44,960 bases of DNA, from assembly GCA_029856525.1 (NCBI GenBank), contig JAHQXC010000002.1, positions 1-44,960 of the forward strand. The letters are read 5' to 3'. This document shows, piece after piece, positions 1 through 8,480 of this stretch. Made by a program: the position numbers and the translations under genes. Origin of the DNA: Candidatus Odinarchaeia archaeon. GTDB taxonomy: Archaea; Asgardarchaeota; Odinarchaeia; Odinarchaeales; Odinarchaeaceae. The stretch's first letter is position 1. Each line of letters opens with the position of its first letter. A model generated the notes under the pieces. The model made no database searches. It was not told the origin of the DNA and saw only the letters and a program-made list of their open reading frames with translations.

Positions 1-458
1 TCTAACATTTTTAGCACATCACTCCACTTCCATTTATCCCTATTGCTTAACTCGATTTTCTGCCGGACACTCATCCTAATAAATTTAGCTGTGAATAAAT
101 CAAAGAACGTGTCAATAATGTTTTTAACAGTAGGATCAGAATCATCATAGTGAACGTAGTATACATCCGGCTCAGGGTTTGAAAAACAGATTTTCCCAGT
201 ATCTGTTTTAAACCAGTTTAAAACCGCTAGGAACTCTTTCAAATCATTTTCAGATAAAGTGAGTTTACCGTTAAACTTCGCGTCTACTGGTTTGAAAATA
301 TTTTCTGGAATCCTGTCTGGAATGTTTAACAGCGGTTTATCAAGCTCTCTTAAGACCTCGCCTTTAGAGAGATATCTGTCCTCTGATCTGCCTATTAACA
401 GATCTAAAACCTCTTTTTTAAGACGTTTAAGATTATCACCTATCTCTTCCATGTCCAT
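1..458 (-). CDS. Hypothetical protein, C-terminus beyond window edge
   Basis: This open frame on the minus strand is missing from the ORF track because it runs off the left edge. It starts at ATG 458 (or ATG 452), 5 bases after the PelG-like stop, with GGATGG just upstream as a possible ribosome binding site. About 152 residues are visible. The sequence begins MDMEEIGDNLKRLKKE, is soluble and charged, and contains a tryptophan-rich patch near the cut (DKWKWSDVL). I see no signal peptide, membrane segment or known motif. The tight spacing implies co-transcription with the flippase, so a role in the same polysaccharide process is possible, but nothing in the sequence proves it. Confidence 0.7.
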   Translation of the reverse strand, partial: MDMEEIGDNLKRLKKEVLDLLIGRSEDRYLSKGEVLRELDKPLLNIPDRIPENIFKPVDAKFNGKLTLSENDLKEFLAVLNWFKTDTGKICFSNPEPDVYYVHYDDSDPTVKNIIDTFFDLFTAKFIRMSVRQKIELSNRDKWKWSDVLKML

Positions 459-463
459 CCATC

Positions 464-2062
464 CTAAAGAAGAGTTGAATAAGCTCTATACGGGAACTCC
501 ATAATATTCTTTTTTACTAATTGGAGTCCTATCACTGTTCCTAGTATGAAAGCTGAGATGTAACCTAAAACAGCGAAATAAACTGATCCGCTTATAATGG
601 TTAGTAGCGGGCATAATACAATATTAGCCATGAATGTTAAAAGCATAAGCCAAACGTTTAAAGAATGCTGTTCAAGGTACATTAAACCTAAATAGCAGAG
701 GATTGTAGCAGTGTGGAAGATTACGCCTATCGTAGCCATTCTAAAAACGAATAACGCTGCAGGCATAGTGAAACCGAGTATTGTAATCTTAGGAGTTAAA
801 GGATCGCTTAAATTCAGAAAAATAGAGATAATATTTTCACCGAATATATTCAAAACTATCGTAAACCCTAATATCACCAACATTGAAGTGACCACCAGCT
901 TTCTGAAGAATTTATAAAAACTCTGGAGGTTTCTCTCTAAACTTGGAAGAGGGTCTTTATAGGTTCCTGAAACCGCTCTCTGAAAGTTAGGTGTAAATAA
1001 CTCCATTAAAACAGCGATTAAGCCAACTCCCGGGATCAGAATCCATTGAGCTATATTTATACCGGTCTCGTAAAAGACATTAAAAGCTAAAAATAAGCCG
1101 GCTGTAGCCTGCCCTGAAACAAACCAGACGAAGAATCTATCCGCCCATAGCGTGGCGAAATATAACATGTTTGCTAAAAATAAAGCTATAAAATTTTTGA
1201 GACTACTAGCTACAGTAACTTCACCGTGTTTTCCAAGATTTTTAACTTCACTTATATCATGTTCTATTTTCATTAAAAGCTGGCCGAACTCTTTAACAAG
1301 CTTCTGATATTCTTCTAAAAATATTTCCCCTTTCTCGAAACGGATTCTTATATCTTCTAATATTTTGAAAAGCGCGACTCTTCTAGCAGCTAACTCAGCG
1401 GCTACATTCTTACCGGTTTTCAATATAACATTAAGATATATGAATGTGCCGATTGAAGCTGAGAAAAACCCTAAACTTTGGAAAATGATAACTCCGCTCA
1501 CCCCGAAGTTTAAAGCTCCGAACACGGATAAAGCGTATCCGATGATGCTTCCAGCAGCGAATATTACAGTTAACTGGCCGAATTTCCTTAACCCTATTAT
1601 AGGGGCTACAGCAACCCATAAAAATGAGAGAGCGGAGAACTGGAGTGCGAAGAGCAGGCTATTAGATAAACCGCCTGTGAGCATATTTTCAACAACTATC
1701 GCTATAACAGCTGACATTAGACAGAGCACGCCAGTTAGCGCGTATATTTTTAAAGTAAATCGCGCAGCTGTTTTATTATCGCCTATAGCGATTTTATCTA
1801 AAACTATTTTAGTTTCTAAAGCTTGAAAGCCGGCTGTTGAAATTAAGCTTAGAGGGGTTGCTAAACTTATTATTAGACCTAAAGTAGCTCTCTCAGATGG
1901 AAGGAGAGCGGAAGCTATATAATATCCTGTAATTGTGGAGCATACTATTACTAGAAGCCATGGGCCGTTAGCTAGAAGACTATAAGATAGAAATCGGCCT
2001 ATAAGCTTAATTTTACTGTCCTTTCTACTTTCAACCTGGACTTCGCTTATACCGGTTTCCAT
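464..2062 (-). CDS. PelG-like polysaccharide flippase (MOP superfamily)
   Basis: Predicted integral membrane protein of 532 residues with about 12 hydrophobic segments, fitting the MATE/MOP polysaccharide exporters. The N-terminal LLANGPWLL, the middle segment NMLYFATLWADRFFVWF and the IPGVGLIAVLMELF region resemble PelG, the inner-membrane transporter of the Pel exopolysaccharide system. The family is usually near 456 residues; the excess is explained mainly by a charged, coiled-coil-like cytoplasmic insert at about residues 220-285. The start ATG follows GGTGA at good spacing. It is divergent from the PelF-like gene 114 bases away, which strengthens the assignment. No PelA, B, C, D or E is visible. 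A generic oligosaccharide flippase is the alternative. Confidence 0.6.
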   Translation of the reverse strand: METGISEVQVESRKDSKIKLIGRFLSYSLLANGPWLLVIVCSTITGYYIASALLPSERATLGLIISLATPLSLISTAGFQALETKIVLDKIAIGDNKTAARFTLKIYALTGVLCLMSAVIAIVVENMLTGGLSNSLLFALQFSALSFLWVAVAPIIGLRKFGQLTVIFAAGSIIGYALSVFGALNFGVSGVIIFQSLGFFSASIGTFIYLNVILKTGKNVAAELAARRVALFKILEDIRIRFEKGEIFLEEYQKLVKEFGQLLMKIEHDISEVKNLGKHGEVTVASSLKNFIALFLANMLYFATLWADRFFVWFVSGQATAGLFLAFNVFYETGINIAQWILIPGVGLIAVLMELFTPNFQRAVSGTYKDPLPSLERNLQSFYKFFRKLVVTSMLVILGFTIVLNIFGENIISIFLNLSDPLTPKITILGFTMPAALFVFRMATIGVIFHTATILCYLGLMYLEQHSLNVWLMLLTFMANIVLCPLLTIISGSVYFAVLGYISAFILGTVIGLQLVKKNIMEFPYRAYSTLL

Positions 2063-2176
2063 TAATTTTCACCTTGAATTTTGTAGTCTAACAATATACT
2101 TAATATAGTTTTATATTAAGAATAGTATTATAAATATAATAAAGTTTTGCGAGAAGCTGTTTAAAGGTGGGTTAAG
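2063..2176. promoter_or_regulatory. Divergent promoter region between pelG-like and pelF-like genes
   Basis: A 114-base, very AT-rich gap separates the two head-to-head genes. It contains TATA-like stretches readable on both strands (for example tatagttttatatt and attataaatataataaag), so it probably carries promoters for both. GGTGA precedes the minus-strand start and AAAGGTGGG precedes the plus-strand TTG start. No clear operator palindrome was seen. Confidence 0.5.
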
Positions 2177-3604
2177 TTGAGGGATCTCAGAGTCTGCATG
2201 GTTACCGAGGGAACATACCCGTATTTTGTAGGCGGCGTAAGCTCCTGGGTTCATAGATTAATCACCCAGCTAAAACATATTAAATTTGACATACTCGCTA
2301 TTATACCCCCAGGTGAATTAAAAGAGAAATACCAGCCTCCGCCGAATCTCGAAAACATTTACAAGATACCTATAACAGACGAGCAGAAGTTCACGCAGCC
2401 ACGTCTTAAAACAGGGGAGTATTACGATAAATATATTAGAACAGTGAAATGGCTCCACCAGTATCTTAACGAAGAGGATTTTAACAATGCTTCAGAGTAT
2501 GTGGTGAAACTTTACACTCAGCTTGAAAACGATAAACCACGGTTCTGGGCTAGTAAAGTAGGCTGGGAGTATTTAAAAGAACAATATTATAAAAGAGAAG
2601 ACCCTCCTTCTATGATCGAATGGATACTAGCTTGGAAGGACACGCATATTCCTCTGCTAAATCTATTAGCTAACAGTATACCGGAAGCTGATATCTACCA
2701 TGGAACCAACAGCGGTTACGCTGGTTTCCTCGCAGTTATAGGAGGACTCAAATATAATAAACCTGTTGTCATCACCGACCACGGAATATTTCTCAGAGAA
2801 CGGTTAATGGAGTTAACTAAGGCTAAAGTGAAAGGTTTAGCTGAAGAAATGTGGCTGGATGTCTTAACAGGGTTAAGTAGATTCATATACATGAACTGTA
2901 CGCTTGTAACTTCAGTTTGCAATTATAACGTTAACTGGGTTACAGAGAAGCTTAGAATCCCTAAAGATAAATTCAAAGTCATATATAATGGAGTGGACCC
3001 TGAAAGATTAAAACCTGTAGAAGTGCCTAAACCACCATACAAAGTGGTTGGAAGCATCAGCAGAATTCACCCGATTAAAGATATTAAAATGTTTATTAAA
3101 GCCGCGGAGATTGTTTCAAAAAAAGACGGAAACGTGAAATTCTTCGTAGTCGGGCCTGTAGATGACCAGAAATATTATAAAGAATGCTTAAACCTTATTA
3201 AAAAACTCGGTTTAACCGAAAACTTTATTTTCACAGGTTCCAGGGGAGAAGACATATTATACTGGTATAATTTATTCGATATATTCGTGTTAACAAGCAT
3301 CTCCGAGGGTTTTCCGATGTCAACTATCGAGGCGATGGCGTGCGGTACACCGGTAATAGTCACAGATGTCGGTGGAGCTGCTGAACCTGTTGAAGGATGC
3401 GGTTACGTTGTACCATCAGGAGATGCTGAGCAACTAGCAGAGAGAATACTTGAAATAATTCAAAACAAAGAGTTAGCTGAGAAATTATCTGAAAACGCTA
3501 GGAGAAAAGTTGTAGAACAGTTCTCGCTTCCAAAAATAATGGAGGAGTATAGTAAAGTATACCAACAGATTTCCAAGCAATCCGCAGGTCTCCCTGAAGA
3601 ATAG
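2177..3604 (+). CDS. pelF: PelF-like GT4 family glycosyltransferase
   Basis: A cytosolic glycosyltransferase of 475 residues. The N-terminus reads VCMVTEGTYPYFVGGVSSWV, a signature of PelF, the GT4 enzyme that polymerises Pel polysaccharide from UDP-sugars (N-terminal DUF3492 region, about residues 1-280). The C-terminal GT-B half (about 290-460) has GSISRIHPIKD, FTGSRGEDILYWY and the nucleotide-sugar binding E-x7-E motif in EGFPMSTIEAMACG. The start is TTG at 2177 with AAAGGTGGG upstream. The family is about 500 residues, so this is full length. The divergent PelG-like flippase is adjacent. Related GT4 enzymes act on other glycans, so family is certain but product is not. Confidence 0.8.
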   Translation: MRDLRVCMVTEGTYPYFVGGVSSWVHRLITQLKHIKFDILAIIPPGELKEKYQPPPNLENIYKIPITDEQKFTQPRLKTGEYYDKYIRTVKWLHQYLNEEDFNNASEYVVKLYTQLENDKPRFWASKVGWEYLKEQYYKREDPPSMIEWILAWKDTHIPLLNLLANSIPEADIYHGTNSGYAGFLAVIGGLKYNKPVVITDHGIFLRERLMELTKAKVKGLAEEMWLDVLTGLSRFIYMNCTLVTSVCNYNVNWVTEKLRIPKDKFKVIYNGVDPERLKPVEVPKPPYKVVGSISRIHPIKDIKMFIKAAEIVSKKDGNVKFFVVGPVDDQKYYKECLNLIKKLGLTENFIFTGSRGEDILYWYNLFDIFVLTSISEGFPMSTIEAMACGTPVIVTDVGGAAEPVEGCGYVVPSGDAEQLAERILEIIQNKELAEKLSENARRKVVEQFSLPKIMEEYSKVYQQISKQSAGLPEE

Positions 3605-3734
3605 AGGTTTCCCTCTCAAATCCAATCTGTAGTAGCTATCATAGTGAGATAAAAAGTATTGTTTAAGGTGACGGTCACAAACTTTTACCGGAGTGAGACG
3701 CTTACATAAAAGTTAAAGACAGCTAGCAGAAACA

Positions 3735-3755
3735 ACGAAAAATAAAAAAAGAGGT
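3735..3755 (-). terminator. Probable T-rich terminator of the minus-strand membrane protein gene
   Basis: Reading the minus strand just past the stop at 3787 there is a GGGGTT/AACCCC hairpin spanning the stop region (3783-3801), then a T-rich tract (complement of cgaaaaataaaaaaagagg). Archaeal termination typically needs such T tracts. The palindrome GTGACGGTCAC at 3668-3678 lies further on and has no assigned role. Confidence 0.4.
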
Positions 3756-3786
3756 TAACTAAAATCTATAAAATATTAGAAAGGGG

Positions 3787-4563
3787 TTAGATGGAAACCC
3801 CCTCATCAGGTTTGAACATAGGTTCAAGCGGGCTGGATTCCTTTTTCTCAACAGTTTTAGCTAACTTTTCTTTTTTAGGTAGAATATAACCACCGATTTT
3901 ACCGCCTACAGCCCCTGTAATCAACGCGATAATCACGTTTATTATAAGAGCGAGGATAATAGGTTGAAGAATACTAGCTATTAAAGTAGAAATATCGAAG
4001 CCGCCGCCGAAACCTGAGAGTATGAATGTGATCAGCGAGTCAACTAAGCCTCCTATTACCGGAGCGCTTAAAATAGCTATTATATCAACGCCTGCAGGCG
4101 GACTTGTTATAAGCGACATTAATTGCGCTTGAACAGTAGGATTACTCATCACGGTGAAAGCGCTTAAAACACCGAACCCGGCCATTAAGAGAAAACCGAA
4201 AAAGAGAGTCGAAATAGCTACAGCGACACCACCTTTCCCTGAACCAGCTATTAACCCGCCTACTAAAGCAGCGCCTACTAGAATAGAGATATGTATAAGA
4301 TCATCGTAAGGCCCGAGTAAAGCGTAAAATTCGGTTAAAATAATTGTTAAGTTTACTCCGAAAACAGGGTTAAACCATGTGATAAGCATAGCGTAGCCTT
4401 CTGGTAGAAACATAAGAGTTAAACCGAAAATCATCGCCATTGATATAATCCAGCCTAATAGCTTGCTACCCGTTATAAACACCTCCGTGAAGTTAAACAA
4501 TTTTTGAAGTGAACTACCGCTATCTAAATCCGGTGGCTTGTAACCTCGCACTGAACCGTTCAC
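3787..4563 (-). CDS. Glycine-rich multi-pass membrane protein, unknown function
   Basis: A 258-residue protein with about six hydrophobic segments, including glycine-rich helices (GAALVGGLIAGSGKGGVAVA, ITGAVGGKIGGYILPKK). The C-terminal tail is charged and ends in FKPDEGVSI. The start is GTG 4563; an in-frame stop lies upstream, so it cannot extend far. I do not recognise a family. Small glycine-zipper-like helices suggest packing in a multimer, but this is inference only. It is convergent with the PelF-like gene. The right-end remnant of an IS-like element lies immediately upstream and may have replaced its original promoter region. Confidence 0.75.
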   Translation of the reverse strand: MNGSVRGYKPPDLDSGSSLQKLFNFTEVFITGSKLLGWIISMAMIFGLTLMFLPEGYAMLITWFNPVFGVNLTIILTEFYALLGPYDDLIHISILVGAALVGGLIAGSGKGGVAVAISTLFFGFLLMAGFGVLSAFTVMSNPTVQAQLMSLITSPPAGVDIIAILSAPVIGGLVDSLITFILSGFGGGFDISTLIASILQPIILALIINVIIALITGAVGGKIGGYILPKKEKLAKTVEKKESSPLEPMFKPDEGVSI

Positions 4564-4693
4564 AAGTACACTGTGAGAGGTTGAGGCTGGTTCACATCAG
4601 CCCAACTCCCCATCATATAGTCGAGGAGCCTGCTACCTATATTCACGCCACCGAATTCATCCACCGCTTAAAAGCGGCGGTCTTCTAGCGGTG
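4564..4693 (+). mobile_element. Possible IS200/IS605 (IS1341-type) right-end remnant
   Basis: The sequence GAATTCATCCACCGCTTAAA followed by AGCGGCGGTCTTCTAGCGGTG resembles the subterminal hairpin at the right end of archaeal IS605/IS1341 elements, where an ATTCATCC motif precedes an imperfect stem and TCTTCT follows it. The stem is CCACCGCTT/AAGCGGCGG (4661-4680) with one mismatch. No tnpA or tnpB frame flanks it, so at most a solo end or decayed omegaRNA-like segment remains. Recognition is from pattern memory only. Confidence 0.4.
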
Positions 4694-4765
4694 AAATTTA
4701 TAAAATTATGTACTGTTAAAAAGAAATATAATGATATCGTAAATCTTCATGGAAAAGTTTAGATT

Positions 4766-6285
4766 CTAAGATTCAGCCATCAGCTTGTTGATCGCTTCTA
4801 TTATAGCTTCAACACCGGCGATAACAATATCCTCGCTAGAGCCTCTTGAAGTAAAGCTTCTCTTTTTTTCATCCTCTATAGTCACGATTGTTTCAGCTAC
4901 AGCCTGAGTCCCCCCTGTGATAGCTTCCAGCCTAAACTCTTTAAGCTTGAAGGGGGCTACCTCTTCGCTCGCGTTTCTTATAGCGTTTATTGCAGCATCT
5001 ATCGGGCCAACCCCGTTCGCGGCGACTATAACTGTTTTACCGCCTATGTGAAGTTTAACAGTCGCAGTCGGGTTTATTTTATTACCTGTCACAACCAGTA
5101 TATCCTCTAGCTTAATCTTCTTCATATGAGGTGGTAGACTTTGAATCACAGATCTAGCTATTGAACTAATATCCGCCTCTGTAACTGTGATTCCCTTATC
5201 TCCTAAAGCCTTTATTTTATCAACGATTATCCTCAACTGCTCAGGTGTATATTTAAAGCCTAAATTCTCCAGAATTTTCCCTACCCCGTGAGCTCCACTC
5301 TGCTTGCCTGCTACAATCCTGCTTTTAGCCCCTATCTCCTCAGGGGAGATAGGCTCATACGTCATAGGAGATTCTATAACACCGTGAGCGTGGATACCGC
5401 TTTCATGTGAGAACGCGTTAGCGCCTACAACAGCCTTATTAGGAGCTAAAGGAACACCGGTCAACCTCATTATTTTCTGAGATGTTTCATAAATTTTAGA
5501 GTAATCTAAGTTGAGTTTAACACCGTACATATATTTTAAAGCCACCGCTACTTCTTCAAGAGCAGCGTTACCAGCTCTTTCACCTAGACCATTCATACAG
5601 CAATGAGGTTGAACAGCCCCCTCCTCTATTCCAGCTAAAGTATTAGCTACAGCTAAGCCCATATCATTATGACAGTGAACTGAAATATTAGCTTTAGTAA
5701 CACTTTTAACCTCGCTAACTATTTTCTTCATCGCAATAGGGATCGCCACGCCTACAGTATCAGGTATATCTAGATAGGATGCTCCGGCTTCGGCGACTTT
5801 AGTAAACACTTCTTTTAAAAATTCGAGTCTAGTCCTCGTAGCGTCTTCAGCTGAGAATTCAACTTCAATACCATGATCTCTAATATATTCTACAGCCCAA
5901 ACAGCTCTCTCAACAACCTGCTCAGGATCCATGTGAAGCTTATACTTCATGTGAATATCACTGGTGGCTATAAAAGTGTGAATCCTAGCCACATTACAGT
6001 CTATAGCCTTATCGATATCTTCTTTTTTAGTTCTAGCTAAAGCGCATATCTTAGCTTTAAGACCCTCATTAGCTATCTGTTTAACAGCTTTAGCCTCACC
6101 CTCGCTGGAAATCGGAAAACCAGCCTCTATCACATCCACTTTAAGATCGTCTAGAAGATGTGCGATCTCGATTTTCTCATCGATTGTTAAAGCAACACCT
6201 GGAGTCTGCTCCCCGTCTCTTAGAGTAGTGTCGAAAATATATACTTTCTCAGGTAAATTATTAAAGGAGAAAGATATTCCTCCAC
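4766..6285 (-). CDS. leuA: 2-isopropylmalate / (R)-citramalate synthase family enzyme, N-terminus disrupted
   Basis: DRE-TIM metallolyase condensing acetyl-CoA with a 2-oxo acid: leucine synthesis if 2-oxoisovalerate, isoleucine synthesis if pyruvate. Visible are FDTTLRDGEQTPG, the metal-binding HCHNDMGLA and GLGERAGNAALEEVA motifs, and a C-terminal regulatory domain (about the last 120 residues). The track starts at GTG 6139, too late: the essential RDGEQ segment lies upstream in the same frame, back to about 6265. No ATG, GTG or TTG occurs in frame between that segment and the upstream TAA. GTG 6285, behind GGTG, lies one base out of frame; one extra T near 6270 would give an MEEYLSPFNNLPEKV start. 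Substrate cannot be decided from sequence alone. Confidence 0.85.
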
Positions 6286-6365
6286 GCCAACACCAACACC
6301 TACCGTTATAACACCTTTAAAAATATGTGAAACCCTATATTAATATTATTATTCTTCACAAGCAG

Positions 6366-6770
6366 TTATATTAACCTTATAAGATGAGATGGACAATTAT
6401 TTTTACAATCCGTGGAGCCGAAGCCGGGTACCGGGACCCCGGAAAAAAATATTTTTTTAACAAGTTCGCATTCAGTTAAAACCTCGTCTTCAATAATACA
6501 GACCCCTTTAAGCTCAGCGTATTTTGAAGAAAGCAAGTAGTCTATATGCCAGTGATTCCTCTTATGAACTCGTAGATGCCTTATAACTCTATTCAATAAT
6601 TCACCGCTATTCCCTTCACCTTTACCTGAACCAGCGTAAACGTAGAACCCTTTCTTAAAGCTAACAGAGCCTAATGAGCCTATTTTAAGCTGAAAATTCC
6701 TTCGAACATAGATTAAAAGATAATAAACTCCTTTCACACTCTTACCTTCTAGAATACTACGATAATTCAC
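6366..6770 (-). CDS. DUF123 family (GIY-YIG-like) protein
   Basis: A 134-residue protein of the DUF123 family, regarded as related to GIY-YIG nucleases. Features are the N-terminal GVYYLLIYV, then GFYVYAGSGKGEG, the RVIRHLR...HWHIDYLL segment and the C-terminal GFGSTDCKNNCPSHLIRL. This order and length fit the family. It starts at GTG 6770; a TAA codon is directly upstream in frame, so the start is well fixed. No ribosome binding site is evident and a strong hairpin (6777-6806) lies in the presumed leader. In some genomes this domain is fused to an endonuclease III-like protein; here it stands alone. Nuclease activity is not established from sequence. Confidence 0.8.
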   Translation of the reverse strand: MNYRSILEGKSVKGVYYLLIYVRRNFQLKIGSLGSVSFKKGFYVYAGSGKGEGNSGELLNRVIRHLRVHKRNHWHIDYLLSSKYAELKGVCIIEDEVLTECELVKKIFFSGVPVPGFGSTDCKNNCPSHLIRLI

Positions 6771-7193
6771 TTAATAGTAACCTGGCGTAGGCTACCAGGC
6801 GGTTACATACCTGTTTTAAGTGTAAGCTGGTTTACAGGCAGCCTGTCGACGAGTATAAAAGATTCAGGGTATCGGCTGGTGGGTAATTTAACGTCTCTAA
6901 GAGAATATTAAAGATCAGAGTCACCTTCACGTGAACCTGCTCCTCTTTTAAGTAAAGTTGAAACACCGGTCGGAACAGTCAACCGTCAGCAAACTCTAAA
7001 TAGCATTCTACGATATTTAAGATTAACCGATATTCAGCTCTATACGCTAGCATACAGCGCTCGCCTACAGATTTAAGATAAAAGTTTAAGGAAGTTGAAG
7101 CCGCTAGCTCGGAGATCAACCCTGATTTAAAAATATTATTAAATGGTGAATAGCATTATTTAATTAAGAGAAAATAGAATGGTGGATTGGTAA
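6771..7193. other. 423-base gene-free stretch with hairpins
   Basis: No frame over 60 codons with a start is present. Two inverted repeats stand out: GTAACCTGG...CCAGGCGGTTAC at 6777-6806 (9-bp stem, 3-base bulge) and CCTGT...ACAGG just after it. One plus-strand frame stays open from 6777 for about 44 codons, then for another 50 or so after a stop, which could be a decayed gene or chance. The segment is less AT-rich than other gaps here. I found no tRNA, SRP RNA or RNase P RNA signature. The last 50 bases should hold the promoter of the PAC2 gene. Confidence 0.5.
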
Positions 7194-7967
7194 ATGAATG
7201 ATTTTCAAATTAAACAGTTTTTAAAAATCGATCCTGACGCGTTAAAGAATCCTATAGCCATAGTTGGTATGCCTGGTATAGGTAATGTGGGTAAAAATGT
7301 TGTTTTAACATGTATTGAAAATTTGAAAGCTGATAAGATTTTAGAAATATTTTTCCCGGATTTTCCTGCTCAAGTATTAGTAGACGATAATTCACTTTTA
7401 GAAATACCCTCAGCTACTATTTATTACCATAAATCTGAAGAAAAGGAGCGGCATCTATTCTTTTTAACAGGGGACTATCAGCCTTCAACAACTAAAGGAA
7501 TATATGAATTTTCAGAGAGAGTAGCTCAAATATTCTATAATTTTAGAGTAAAACTTGTAATAGCGGCAGGAGCTTTTATGACGAACACTCAAGTTTTAAC
7601 ACCTAAAATTCATGTTTCCGCCACGTCACCTGAAACCCTCCGCGTATTCCTCTCATATAAAGATGCGGTTATAATGGATTACGGTACTATAAGCGGGGCT
7701 AACGGTCTAATACCTGTAATCGCCTATAAGAAATTCGGAATAGAGGGGGCGTGCCTGCTAGCTGACACAAACCCTTTAGGTATGATAGACCCGCTGGCTT
7801 CGAAAACAATTTTAGAACTTCTTAACTATGTGTTTAACTTAGACATTGATTTAAAAGGTTTACTAGCTCAAATCAAAAATATGGAGGAGTTATTAGAGGA
7901 GATAAAAACCCAGTTTACACAGAGAAAACCATCTGAAGATTTAAAACGCCAATCCTATATTAGTTAA
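7194..7967 (+). CDS. PAC2 family protein (proteasome assembly chaperone-like)
   Basis: A 257-residue cytosolic protein of the PAC2 family (archaeal PbaA/PbaB-like). The diagnostic N-terminal segment is AIVGMPGIGNVGKNV, followed by a FPDFPAQVLVDD segment, LFFLTGDYQPST and VIAAGAFMT in the core, and GANGLIPVIA...GACLLADT toward the end. A short helical C-terminal tail (MEELLEEIKTQ) could contact a partner. ATG 7194 follows GGTGGATTGG. Archaeal homologues bind proteasome components or related ring proteins, but the client here is unknown. The two small proteins downstream lie on the same strand with gaps of about 95 and 55 bases. Confidence 0.85.
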   Translation: MNDFQIKQFLKIDPDALKNPIAIVGMPGIGNVGKNVVLTCIENLKADKILEIFFPDFPAQVLVDDNSLLEIPSATIYYHKSEEKERHLFFLTGDYQPSTTKGIYEFSERVAQIFYNFRVKLVIAAGAFMTNTQVLTPKIHVSATSPETLRVFLSYKDAVIMDYGTISGANGLIPVIAYKKFGIEGACLLADTNPLGMIDPLASKTILELLNYVFNLDIDLKGLLAQIKNMEELLEEIKTQFTQRKPSEDLKRQSYIS

Positions 7968-8064
7968 CCGCTCACTACTCTGTAAATTAAAATCTAGTAT
8001 AGCAAATCTTTATAAAACATGAATTAATTTAAAAGAAGCCTATCAATAATGGACGGTTAGGTTG

Positions 8065-8424
8065 ATGAGTCTAAGGCTGATCGTTGAAAAATTAATTAAA
8101 CTATATGAAGAGTTTGAAACTTTCTATAAGAAAAATGTTTTTCTCAAACTTTTAGGTTCAGCTATAGTTCAAGTTAAGGTCACAGATACAGGGGAATGCT
8201 TTAACATAGTAATAGGGAAGCGCTTAAGCTTGGAGAATTGCGGTTTAAGAAAAGAGAATATTATTTTAACAGGGGACTTTGAAACTTTGAAAAATATTTT
8301 AGATAAGGGGAGTGGTGCATGTTATAGAAACCATGAAAGAGAGGGGCGTGTAAAGCTTAAAGCCTGTAATCTTAAAGGGAGAGTGTTTTTATCACGATTT
8401 AAGAAAGCGGTTAACATTGTGTAG
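8065..8424 (+). CDS. Small protein, possibly SCP2-like fold
   Basis: A 119-residue soluble protein starting at ATG 8065 (a TTG directly before it is the track start; GGTTAGG precedes both). The pattern of helix, strand (AIVQVKVTDTGECFNIVIG), strand (ENIILTGDFETLKNIL) and strand (GRVKLKACNLKGRVFLSRF) resembles sterol-carrier-protein-2 domains, where a D-x-x-T-L...G-K-L-K-x-x-G pattern recurs. Four cysteines are present (ECFN, ENCG, GACY, KACN) but do not form a clear metal site. No motif confirms ligand binding, so the fold call is tentative. It sits between the PAC2 protein and the longin-like protein on the same strand. Confidence 0.65.
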   Translation: MSLRLIVEKLIKLYEEFETFYKKNVFLKLLGSAIVQVKVTDTGECFNIVIGKRLSLENCGLRKENIILTGDFETLKNILDKGSGACYRNHEREGRVKLKACNLKGRVFLSRFKKAVNIV

Positions 8425-8480
8425 TTTCATAACAAAATTAATAAGCTAGTAAAGCTAAATTAATTCGAGCGTGTTTTAAT

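Noticed and set aside
1365-1826. 153-codon plus-strand frame
   Set aside because: It lies wholly inside the PelG-like gene on the other strand, and its amino acid pattern is that of an antisense shadow.
3602-3625. AGAGGTTTCCCTCT stem followed by CAAATCC, first read as a possible tRNA T-arm
   Set aside because: Arm lengths and loop do not fit a T-arm and no other tRNA parts are present; it is at most a small stem after the PelF-like stop.
4566-4640. Minus-strand frame GSRLLDYMMGSWADVNQPQP considered as a TnpB C-terminus
   Set aside because: I could not match it to a TnpB end, and the IS-like hairpin is oriented the other way, so it is not called as a pseudogene.
6400-6445. GC-rich GGGTACCGGGACCCCGG stretch as a possible terminator or IS end
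   Set aside because: It is explained as the conserved VPVPGFG coding segment of the DUF123 protein.
7100-7130. GCCGCTAGCTCGG, resembling a tRNA D-arm
   Set aside because: No acceptor stem, anticodon arm or T-arm can be built around it, and the following bases are AT-rich promoter-like sequence.
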